This document shows, piece after piece, positions 55,848 through 64,000 of a stretch of DNA of 64,000 nucleotides. Where the stretch lies: contig NZ_BSUN01000001.1 of assembly GCF_030161615.1 (NCBI RefSeq), positions 2,480,001 through 2,544,000 of the forward strand, read 5' to 3'. Positions within the stretch are counted from its first letter, which is position 1, and every line of letters starts with the position of its first letter. Both the position numbers and the translations under genes were made by a program. The notes under the pieces are model-generated. The model was not told the origin of the DNA. It made no database searches and was given only the letters and a program-made list of their open reading frames with translations. This DNA comes from Demequina litorisediminis (lineage in GTDB: Bacteria; Actinomycetota; Actinomycetes; Actinomycetales; Demequinaceae).

Positions 55848-56672
55848 ATGAAGATTCGTAGTATCTCGACGCGCATCGCCGCCGTCGCCATGGGCGCCGC
55901 CCTCGCCGTCGGTGTCGCCATCCCGGCCTCAGCCGACACCTCTGCCAAGGTCGACAAGGGCGAGTACACCAAGGTCGTCGTGGGCAAGTGGACCCTCGCG
56001 CAGGTGCAGAAGGAGTTCGACTCCGCCGGTACCAACGTGTCCACCTCGTCCACCTCGCGCTCCGTGAAGTGGAAGACCACCACCAGGCTCGAGCGGTTCG
56101 GTGTACGTCTACTTTGCCAAGAAGTCGGGCAAGTGGATCGTGTCGTCGAAGTCGGCCTCGTGGGGCGTCGACGCGAAGCAGACCTCGGACAAGTTCACGC
56201 AGTCCGAGTTCGGCAAGGTCGGCTCGGTAGCACGCTGGCTTCCGTCCAGAAGACCGCAGGCACGGCTGGTGTCGTCACGAGCGAGTACAAGAGCGCTTAC
56301 ACGGAGAGCCGCACCGTCGAGTGGCCCGTCCCGGGCTACAAGTACGGCTGGGTTCAGGTCGACTTCACCAAGAAGTCTGGCCAGTGGAAGACCAACATCA
56401 AGGCTGCGTCCTGGGCTAACGGTCCCAAGCAGACGTCGAACAAGATGACGAAGACCGAGTTCGACAAGATCAAGGTGGACAAGACGACCCTCGACCAGGC
56501 GCGCACCATCGCCGGGACGAGTGGCACCCTCACCTACGAGTTCGTGGGCTCCACGGTGAAGTCGCGCACCTACTACTGGCCGGTCTCCTCGCGCTACGGG
56601 TTCGCCTACGTTTCGTTCGACGGCGACACCGGCAAGTGGATCGCCGACTACAAGAACTACTACGCGGGCTAA
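55848..56672 (+). CDS. Secreted protein with three BLIP-like repeats
   Basis: About 275 residues. Sec signal peptide with AxA-type site ('VAIPASA', about residue 30) and then three repeats of about 80 residues, each with 'TLxxVQ', an aromatic-rich strand such as 'VEWPVPGYKYGWVQVDF' and a closing 'GKWxxxxKxAxW'. The pattern resembles the beta-lactamase-inhibitor-protein/SmpA-like fold (inference). Breaks at 56095-56099 (AGCT-type, Ser-Ser-Ser) and about 56228. A strong terminator follows. Confidence 0.65.
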   Translation: MKIRSISTRIAAVAMGAALAVGVAIPASADTSAKVDKGEYTKVVVGKWTLAQVQKEFDSAGTNVSTSSTSRSVKWKTTTRLERFGVRLLCQEVGQVDRVVEVGLVGRRREADLGQVHAVRVRQGRLGSTLASVQKTAGTAGVVTSEYKSAYTESRTVEWPVPGYKYGWVQVDFTKKSGQWKTNIKAASWANGPKQTSNKMTKTEFDKIKVDKTTLDQARTIAGTSGTLTYEFVGSTVKSRTYYWPVSSRYGFAYVSFDGDTGKWIADYKNYYAG

Positions 56673-56689
56673 GCCATCGCACAGTCCCC

Positions 56690-56729
56690 ACGGGGCCGCT
56701 GCCCGGGTTCGCCCGGGCAGCGGCCCCGT
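56690..56729 (+). terminator. Terminator after the secreted repeat protein
   Basis: ACGGGGCCGCTGCCCGGG pairs perfectly with its complement (18 bp) around TTCG, followed by TGTTGT. Confidence 0.9.
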
Positions 56730-56791
56730 TGTTGTGTATCCACCCCTCCTCGGTCAGGATGGGAACGCCATCGGGAGAGACGGAGCAGCGC

Positions 56792-58210
56792 ATGACCGAC
56801 CTGACGCTCGACACCGCCCACTGGGTGACGCGGCTCGAGGCGCTCGCGGAGCGCTACGGAGTTCCCGGCGCCCAGGCTCGGAATCCTGCGTGCCACGATG
56901 GACGAGGCGGATTCCAGCGCGGATCAGGTCGACATCCTCACGCACGGCGTGTCCCGAGTAGAGACGGGGCAGCCCGTCACCGATGCCACCGTGTTCCAGA
57001 TCGGGTCCATCACGAAGGTGTGGACGGCGACGCTGGCCATGCAGGTGGTGGACGAGGGTCTCCTCACCCTGGAGACGCGCATTGCAGACGTGCTCCCGGA
57101 ACTCAAGGCTCCGCGACGCCACCGTGCGCGAGGGCCTGACGGTGTGGCACCTGCTGACGCACACCAACGGTATCGACGGCGACGTGTTCGTGGACACAGG
57201 TCGAGGCGACGATGCGTTGGAGCGCTACGTCGAACGCCTGCACGCCGTCGATCAGGCGCACCCGCTTGGCGAGACCTGGTCCTACTCGAACTCGGGCTAC
57301 CTGATTCTCGGCCGGGTGATCGAGCGCGTCATCGGGTCGACCTGGGATGCCGCGGTGCGCGACCGTATCGCCGCGCGCCTGGGTCTTAGCCGGACCACCA
57401 CGCTGCCCGAGGATGCCCTGCTGCATGACACGGCGCTGGGCCACGTGGTGGGCCTGCCGCACCCCGTACCTGCGCCCGTGTGGTCGATGCCGCGGTCCGT
57501 GGGACCGGCTGGGCTGGTCAACGCCACGGCACGCGACCTGCTCACCTTCGTCCAGGCACACCTCCACGGTGGGCTTGGTGCCGCGGGGGAGCGGCTGGTG
57601 TCCGAGGAATCGGCGGAGGCGATGGCTGCCCGCCACGTCGACCTTCCCGACGTGTACTCACTGGGCGACTCGTGGGGCCTCGGTTGGGTGCGATTCGACT
57701 GGAACGGCACCCGCCTGATTGGCCACGATGGTGCCACCGTGGGGCAGAACGCGTTCCTGCGGGTGCTGCCCGAGGCGGGACTTGCGGTGACGCTGCTCAC
57801 GAATGGTGGTCAGGGTCAGGACCTCTTTGAGGCGCTGTTCAGGGAGCCTGTTCGCGGACGTGGTGGGAGTGGAGGCGACGGCGGCGTTCGTGCCGCCAGA
57901 GGAGCCACTCACGGGTCCGCTGCGCAACTGGTCAGGGACGTATCGAGGCGCCGCTTTGCAGGTCGACGCCTTCATGGACGGTGAGCACCCGCGCCTCAGG
58001 ATCACCATGCTGGGTGCGCTGGCGCAACTCGATCCCGAGCCGGTCCAGGAGTATGACCTGCTCGCCGTGTCGGTCGAGCCCGAGCGCGCCGTGTACGCCA
58101 TTCGTTTCCGCGGTGGCGAGGCCTGGTCGCCTGTGACGTTCTACCGCGCTGCTGGTGGCAGGGCATACGCTCACTTTGGTGCACGAGCCCTGCCCGCTGT
58201 CGAGGAGTAG
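56792..58210 (+). CDS. Serine hydrolase, beta-lactamase/class C PBP family
   Basis: About 472 residues, cytoplasmic (no signal). The catalytic SxxK is 'GSITKVWTA', the second motif 'YSNSGY' (YxN), and a late 'IGHDGATVG' fits the third (HxG). A C-terminal lipocalin-like domain follows ('WSGTYRG', 'VEPERAVYAIRFR'). Probably an esterase or peptidase rather than a beta-lactamase. AGCT-type breaks at 56875-56879, 57106-57110 and 57845-57849. Confidence 0.88.
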
Positions 58211-58212
58211 CC

Positions 58213-58668
58213 GTGGGCGAGGACTCTGTGCGCCCCACCGGCGCCGACGTCGCTGGCTTCCTTGCGGCCGATGCCGCCGCGGCCGATACGACGCTCGTCA
58301 CCGTGGATGCGGTGCTCACCGAGGCGCTTCCCAGTGCGTCCAGGCGTCTGTGGCGGGGAACCTTTTGGGGCGGCACGGAGCAAACGATCGTCGGGTACGG
58401 CGACATCGTGCAGCCTCGGCCGCGTGGCGGGGACGTGGAGTGGTTCCTCATCGGTCTCGCGCGCCAGAAGCGGCACGTGAGCCTCTACGTGAACGCGGCC
58501 GAGGGCCGCCAGTACCTTGCGCGCACCTACGCCGCGCCGCTTGCGACCCGGCCCGGCGCGGTGAAGGCGGGTGCGGCCGTGCTCACGTTCACGGACGCCT
58601 CGGCGCTCGATATCTCCGTCCTTGCCGACCTTGCACGCCACGCGGCTCGGCTCCAGTCGTCTGCGTAG
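58213..58668 (+). CDS. DUF1801-like (YdhG) protein
   Basis: About 151 residues from GTG 58213, two bases after the hydrolase stop. 'LWRGTFWGGTEQTIVGYGDI', 'VEWFLIGLARQKRHVSLYVN' and 'FTDASALDISVLADLARHA' resemble the YdhG/DUF1801 fold. Function unknown. Frame intact. Confidence 0.6.
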   Translation: MGEDSVRPTGADVAGFLAADAAAADTTLVTVDAVLTEALPSASRRLWRGTFWGGTEQTIVGYGDIVQPRPRGGDVEWFLIGLARQKRHVSLYVNAAEGRQYLARTYAAPLATRPGAVKAGAAVLTFTDASALDISVLADLARHAARLQSSA

Positions 58669-58739
58669 CCCATCGGTGCGGGAGCCAGCCGGGAGGCCAG
58701 CCGTGCCGCAGCCTTCGGTCACGCCCCGCGCTCCGGGCA

Positions 58740-59384
58740 TCATGACGCGGTGTCGGTGTCGGAGTCGGCGAGTCTCCGCACGACCCGCGCGGGATTGCCC
58801 GCGACCACGACGCCTGGCGGAACGTCTTTGGTGACGACCGAGCCCGCCGCGACGACGGACCCGCGGCCGATGGTCACGCCGGGGCAGACGACGACGGAGC
58901 CCCCAGCCACACGTCGGACTCCAGCGTGATCGGGAATGCTCGCTCCCATCCCTCGCGCCGGGTCGGCACATCGAGGGCGTGGTTCACGGTGTAGAAGCGT
59001 GCGTCGGGGCCGATGAGTGCGTGGTCTCCGATGGTGACCACGCCCGAACCCACGATCATGAGGTTGGAGTTGATGAACACGTCGCGGCCTAGCCTCACGC
59101 GTTCCCTGTACTCGAAGTAGATGGGCGGTCGGAAGTCGAGGCCGGACCCGCACTCGCCCACGAGATCGGCAAGCGTCTGAGTCGATGCGACGGGCTCGTC
59201 GTAGTACCGCGCGGAGAGGTCACGCAGGCTTGCGAGAGTGGCGCGCTGCATGGCCGCGAGCTCGGGCCCGGCGCGGTAGCGAAACCACTCGTCGGCGACC
59301 AGGCTTCTCGTACTCGGCGCGAGACGCGTCGGGGACAGGCGTCTGTTCCATCCGCTCGCGCATCGCGCCTGGTTCCATGGGCAT
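58740..59384 (-). CDS. Sugar O-acetyltransferase (maltose/galactoside type)
   Basis: About 214 residues. N-terminal Mac domain ('[21 protein letters not shown]') and left-handed beta-helix hexapeptide repeats, with the active His in '[14 protein letters not shown]' and '[27 protein letters not shown]'. It ends in '[10 protein letters not shown]'. Breaks at 59301-59305 (AGCT-type, Lys-Leu-Val) and about 58905 (missing G in a G run). ATG 59384 follows AGGAG. Confidence 0.88.
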
Positions 59385-59477
59385 GAGTGTCTCCTCGTCG
59401 CGTGGCCTGATGACACGGTAGGGCGCGCTACCGGGGTACGCCTGGGACCCTCGCCCCGCGCGTCGCTTGCGCCTCAT

Positions 59478-59493
59478 TCGAACATCTGTTCGA
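59478..59493. promoter_or_regulatory. SOS box (LexA site)
   Basis: TCGAACATCTGTTCGA matches the actinobacterial LexA consensus (CGAAC-N4-GTTCG) and sits within a longer palindrome from CTCATTCGAAC to GTTCGAATGAG. It ends eight bases before the radical SAM start, so LexA should block that transcript. Confidence 0.88.
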
Positions 59494-59501
59494 ATGAGGG
59501 C

Positions 59502-60621
59502 ATGCGCTGGGAGGCACAACAGATTCGCGCGGAGAGCGCCAACGCCCTGCCGGGGCTCGCACGCATCTCGAACCTGGTGCGATCCGTCACCACCCCCGAG
59601 TTTGCGGGAGTGACGTTTCACGAGGTGCTCGCGAAGAGCGCCCTGAACAAGGTGGGGCAGTCCAGCGCCGTGCCGTTCACCTGGACCATCAACCCCTACC
59701 GCGGCTGCTCCCACGCCTGCGTCTACTGTTTCGCACGGCCAAGCCACCGCTATCTCGAGTTGGACGAGGGGGCGGACTTCGACTCGCAGGTCATCGTGAA
59801 GGTCAACATCGTCGATGCCCTGCGGACCGACCTCGCGAAGCGCACCTGGACTCGGGAGCATGTGGCGCTCGGCACCAACACGGATCCCTATCAGCGTGCG
59901 GAGGGTCGCTACCGGTTGATGCCCGGCATCATCGACGCGCTCGCGGACTCCGGCACGCCGTTCTCGATCCTCACCAAGGGCTCGCTGCTGCGGCGCGACC
60001 TGCCTCGCTTGGCCGATGCCGCGCGACGCGTGCCGGTGGATCTCGCGCTGTCCATCGCGATCTTCGATGATGAGATTCAGCAGTCCATGGAACCGGGGAC
60101 GCCGACCGCGACGGCGCGTCTCGCGACCGTGTCTGCGGCGGCCGAGGCGGGGTTCGAGGTCGCGGTGTTCATGATGCCGGTGCTGCCGTTCCTGACCGAC
60201 TCTGAGGAGCACCTCGACCGGGCTCTTGCGCGCATCAAGGAGGCTGGCGCCACCTCCGTCACCTACTCCGCGCTCCACCTCCGCCCGGGCGTCAAGGAGT
60301 GGTACGCGCGGTGGCTCAACACGCATCGGCCGGACCTCACGCCGCGCTACCGCGAGGCTCTATGGCGACGGCTCCTACGCGCCCAAGGAATACCGCCGGT
60401 GGCTCGCTGCGCGTATCAAGCCGCTGATTCGCGCCCACGGACTCGAGCGCGCCGTCGAAGACCCGCAGACGGGATCGATGGGTTCCACCGACGGCGCGGT
60501 GCGCCGTGCGGAGGCGCGAGATGCGGACGGGGAGTGGCGGCGCACCCGCTCGCGCCACGAAGCGGTGCCTCGCGGCGGGGCGGCGCGCAACCTGGCTGAA
60601 CTCCAGGACGCCTTGTTCTAG
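59502..60621 (+). CDS. Rv2578c-family radical SAM protein (SPL-like)
   Basis: About 372 residues. The cluster motif is 'CSHACVYC' (CxxxCxxC) inside 'INPYRGCSHACVYCFARPSHRYL'; 'GTNTDPYQRAEG' and 'SILTKGSLLRRD' are typical of the spore-photoproduct-lyase-like group. It has been linked to DNA repair. An SOS box directly upstream supports damage induction. The frame breaks at 60355-60359 (Glu-Leu-Tyr, AGCT-type). Confidence 0.9.
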
Positions 60622-60626
60622 ACGCT

Positions 60627-60920
60627 CTACCAGGGGGCGATGTTGAGTTCGGTGCCCGCGATGACGGCGCTGCCGTCCTCGTGCAGGTCGAGGGCCGAGA
60701 TGCCCACGTTGAGGGCCTGCTCGACCGCGTGGCGGGAGCGCTCGTCCACGATCCAGACGGCGGCACCCTCGCCGTCGCTCACCATGATGCCTCGCTGCGT
60801 GAAGCCCGTGACCCACATTCGCATCGGAGCCCGCTCCCGTCCCATGGCCGACCGAAAGGTCGGAACGGGCGAGTGCGTGCTCAGGCGAGCGCGCACGGCG
60901 GACTGCTGGGCGGGGGTCAT
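60627..60920 (-). CDS. Small hypothetical protein
   Basis: 97 residues, family not recognised. 'RMWVTGFTQRGIMVSDGEGAAVWIVDE' and 'GSAVIAGTELNIAPW' suggest a small beta-rich domain. It ends convergently with the radical SAM gene, five bases away. Frame intact. Confidence 0.55.
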   Translation of the reverse strand: MTPAQQSAVRARLSTHSPVPTFRSAMGRERAPMRMWVTGFTQRGIMVSDGEGAAVWIVDERSRHAVEQALNVGISALDLHEDGSAVIAGTELNIAPW

Positions 60921-60999
60921 CGCTGCTCCTATCTAGTGTGCTTTGAGCCTACGCCCGTCCCGACCATGCTCGGTGCGCCCAAAGTCACGCGCCCCGTTC

Positions 61000-61952
61000 T
61001 CACGACGCCCAGGGCCAGGCGAACTCGACATACGGCGCGAGCACCGAGACACACACCGCAATGACGGCGGGCGCCAGAATCGCCCAGGCGCACGATTGTG
61101 TGGCGCCGCGCCTCGTGTGCAGCGCGATCGCGGCATCGACGTCGCCGCGGCTCTCGAGGACGTCCTCGGCCGCGGCGGGGACGAGCGCGGCGGCACGAGC
61201 CGCGACCTCCTCGACACTCACGCCCGCAACGCTCGCGGCGCGCTCGAGGAGTGCGGCGACGGCCGGACCCTCGTAATGCTCGCTCGGGAAAGCAGGGTTG
61301 ACGAGAGCCGGTGCGGCGAGCAGATCGTCGGCGGTCCGTTCGCGCCGGTGCTCGGCGGCACTCACGCCCCACACGGCCCCACCGGACGGTGCGGACATGA
61401 GGGGAGCCGTCTCGTCGTCCGACGCGAGGAGCAGCATGGTTGCCAAGGGCGGAGTCGTGGTCAGCGACACGGTGGAGCCGTCGACGTCGCGGAGTTCGAC
61501 AGCGTGCAAACCATCGGCATCGACGCGGTCGCGAATCACCTCCAGCGGCAGCACCGTCACGCGGGCAGGCGGAGCCGTCAGAGCAAGCACCATGCCTGGC
61601 ACGATCATGGTCACGGTCACCGCGATCACCGCGAGGGGAAGCCAGTCGGGGTCGTCTGCCCAGATCTGGCCGCCGGCCACCAGGCCGATCAGCCACACCA
61701 GCCCCCAGCCGCGTAGCGTCCGCGCCGCGGAGCGCCGGGAGCGCCGTACCAGTGGCACCAGGCGCGCCACCCGCATCGACTCCGTGGCGCCGTCCTCGTC
61801 GGGCTGAAGGGCGCTCGCCCCCATCGGGGCCCGATGCTTGGCGACAAGCGCCGTATCGACGGTCCACAGAGTGCCGTGACCCGCAGCGATCGACGCGTCC
61901 TTGTGTGCCACCAGGTAGGCGCGTTCGCGCGGGCTGATTCCCCCAGGTCCAT
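61000..61952 (-). CDS. Membrane protein of unknown function
   Basis: About 317 residues. Two helices in the middle ('LVWLIGLVAGGQIW', 'LAVIAVTVTMIVPGMVLAL') and one at the C-terminus ('WAILAPAVIAVCVSVLAPYV'). The N-terminus is best read as 'MDLGGISPRERAYLVAHKDAS' from ATG 61952, which needs one missing G in a G run near 61941-61945. Not recognised further. Confidence 0.65.
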
Positions 61953-62039
61953 GCCGTGATCGTAGCGAGGTGCGCGACGTTCACGGTGGCGTGCTGGATA
62001 CGATGACTGCGCTGCCCGACGCAACGGATGGAGTGCCAC

Positions 62040-63666
62040 GTGGAGATCCTGGTCATTGGCGTGTTTGCACTCATGGCGATCGCCACCGCCACGGCCGTGA
62101 GCCCCAAGGTCGGTATCGCGGCGCCGTTGATCCTGGTCGCCCTGGGGTTCGGTGCCTCGCTCCTGCCGTTCATGCCCGCCGTCGAGGTGGACCCCGAGGT
62201 CATCCTCGCGGGGGTCCTGCCGCCCTTGCTCTTCGCGGCGGGTGCCTCCATCCCCGCGACGGATTTCAGGCGAGAGTTCCGCTCCATCTCGGGGCTATCG
62301 GTCATCCTCACCATCCTCTCGACCCTCGTGCTGGGCGCGTTCTTTCACTGGCTGATCGATGACCTCTCGTGGCCCTGGGCCTTCGCGCTCGGCGCGATTG
62401 TGTCGCCCTCGGATCCCGTGGCGACGGCCATCATCAAGCGCCTGGGAGTGTCGCCGCGGATGGTCAGCCTCCTCGAGGGAGAGAGCCTTCTCAACGATGC
62501 CTGTGCCCTCGTGCTGCTGAGGGGCGCGGTCGCTGCCGCGGCGGCCGCCGTCACGGTGGGCGACATCGCCCTCGAGTTCATCCTCGCCATGACGGTGGCG
62601 GTGATCATTGGCATCATCGTGGGGCGGCTCAATCTGTGGGTCTCCAACCGTATGAGTGACACGACCGCCAATACGGTCTTCACGCTTGCGGTGCCCTTTG
62701 TCGCATCGATTCCCGCCGAGGCGGTGGGGGCGTCCGGCCTGGTCGCGGCCGTGGTGTGCGGGCTCGTGACCGGCAACGGTTCTGCCAAGGCGCTGTCGCC
62801 GCAGGTGCGCCAGTCCGACGCCCAAACCTGGCATGCGATCGAGCCTCATCCTCGAAGGCGTCGTCTATCTCATCGTGGGCCTCGAGATTGTCGCTGTGGT
62901 GCGCGAGGTCCAGGAGAAGCACGAGGGCGTCGGGTTCGCCTTCGCGGCGGCGATGGCGACCATCGTGCTGGTACTGATCCTGCGCGCGCTCTTCATCGCG
63001 CCGTTGCTCGCGGCGCAGGCTCGCCGGGCGAGGCGAGCCGCCGCGTTGCGTCCGCGCCTCGCGGACCTCCGAGAGCGCCTGGATGACCCGGTGACGCACG
63101 CGGAGGCCATCCATGAGGTCGCTCAACACGTGGGGGCGCTCAGCGCACGCCGCCTGCGCAGGGGAGAGGTGAGCCACGACCACGTCTCGCGCCACCTCAC
63201 CAAGGCGGAGGCGGACATCGGCTACCTGGTGAAGGCACCGCTGGGACCGCGGGAAGGCGCGGTGATGGTGTGGGCAGGTATGCGCGGCGTGGTCACGGTG
63301 GCTGCTGCGCAGACGCTTCCCACCGATACCCCCGACCGTGCGCTGCTGGTGCTGATCGCGTACATCGTGGCTGTCGGGTCGCTCGTGATTCAGGGTGGCA
63401 CCGTGCGGTGGGTCGTGCAGTGGCTCAAGCCCTCACGCGGGGTGTCCGCGCAGGACGCGGCTGAGGAGCGTGCGGCCTTGCACGAGTTCCTGGAAGGCGC
63501 GGTGGAGCGTGCTGGCGGTGAGGAATCCCTGGGCGGCCGTGTGGGCGTCATCGAGGCGAAGCGTGACGCGTTGATCGACGCGCGCGGACTGGGCATCTTT
63601 TCTTCTGCACTGCTGTCGAGCACCCTCGATGCGCTCGATGCCGAGCAGATCAGGCTCGAACTGTGA
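62040..63666 (+). CDS. CPA1-family Na+(cation)/H+ antiporter
   Basis: About 541 residues, 12 helices. 'GVLPPLLFAAG', 'GAIVSPSDPVATAIIKRLG', 'LEGESLLNDACALVLLR' (paired acidic residues of the ion site) and 'GMRGVVTVAAAQTLP' are typical of the CPA1 exchangers. GTG 62040 is favoured because GGAG lies seven bases upstream; ATG 62028 is possible. The frame breaks at 62842-62846 (Glu-Leu-Ile, AGCT-type). Confidence 0.9.
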
Positions 63667-64000
63667 AGGGTAGGCGCGCGGTGGGCATCGGCGTACTGCT
63701 CGCGGCGGCCAGCGTGAGCGTGAGCGCATGCGCCACAGGCGAGTCGGCGCATCGCGTGACCGTGACCGCGGACCCCTCGGGAAGCGACACCCCGCAGTCG
63801 GAGTCGCCCGTGGATGTGGGAACGGTGGACCATGCGGGCAACCGCTATCGGGTGGTCACACTGCCCGTGAAGGAGTGGGACATCCGTGTCGAGTGGCCCG
63901 ATGCGGACGGCGTGATGCTGCGAGATCTTCTCGCGGACGAGCCCGACATCGTGGCGGCGACCAACGCGGGCATCTTCAGTGATGATCTGACGCCGGGAGG
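63663..64000 (+). CDS. Phosphodiester glycosidase (NAGPA-like) lipoprotein, 3' end missing
   Basis: Truncated by the right edge. GTG overlaps the antiporter stop (GTGA). Lipoprotein signal with 'VSACATG', then 'VKEWDIRVEWPDADG' and 'PDIVAATNAGIFSDDL', the start of a phosphodiester glycosidase/NAGPA domain. Substrate unknown. Confidence 0.7.
   Translation, partial: MKGRRAVGIGVLLAAASVSVSACATGESAHRVTVTADPSGSDTPQSESPVDVGTVDHAGNRYRVVTLPVKEWDIRVEWPDADGVMLRDLLADEPDIVAATNAGIFSDDLTPG

Overview
The window is GC-rich DNA with dense gene packing, GTG starts and GTGA/ATGA overlaps. It looks like a chromosomal segment of an actinomycete, probably Micrococcales. This is inferred from a fructose PTS/FruR operon, a MetPS importer, an actinobacterial-type LexA box in front of an Rv2578c-family radical SAM gene, Ltp and NAGPA-type lipoproteins, and a DUF222-HNH protein. 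No rRNA or tRNA gene was recognised.

Many genes are split by single-base indels. Most splits lie where homology predicts AGCT but the sequence reads AGCCT or AGGCT; a smaller class lies in G, C or A runs. I therefore annotate the split genes as single, probably intact genes and give the break positions. The pattern is more likely a sequencing footprint of a modified AGCT motif than mass pseudogenisation.

Layout. 1-6245: the end of a TrmH-family RNA methyltransferase gene, then three GGDEF diguanylate cyclase paralogs with a small membrane protein gene between the second and third. 6246-10319: a repeat-rich leader and pheST. 10567-17355: an FBP-domain gene, then on the minus strand fruR-fruK-fruA-ptsH-ptsI, then a small cold-shock-like gene. 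17372-22224: a two-component system, a small membrane protein, a flavin oxidoreductase-methyltransferase fusion with a divergent XRE-cupin regulator, and a DUF6131 gene. 22421-27063: a compositionally distinct island with a type 3 defence reverse-transcriptase system (DRT3; two YVDD reverse transcriptases, drt3a and drt3b), a translationally coupled third small gene, and an upstream HEPN-like gene. 27483-36013: DEAD-box helicase, transglutaminase-like, FUSC, Ltp lipoprotein, pncB, YdeI-like and HNH genes. 36158-47959: a glycan-use locus (GH3, GH42, GH95, YesL, and a LplB-type ABC importer) whose two divergent promoter regions carry LacI-type operators. 48262-52947: metP-metS and an amino-acid ABC importer. 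53018-64000: two CorC/HlyC-type membrane proteins, a secreted repeat protein, a serine hydrolase, an acetyltransferase, an SOS-box radical SAM gene, a CPA1 antiporter, and a truncated NAGPA-type lipoprotein gene.

Two signals run through the host DNA: the AGCT indels, and about 40 copies of the 9-mer GGCCGATGC/GCATCGGCC. The 9-mer was not seen in the DRT3 island, which fits recent acquisition of the island.
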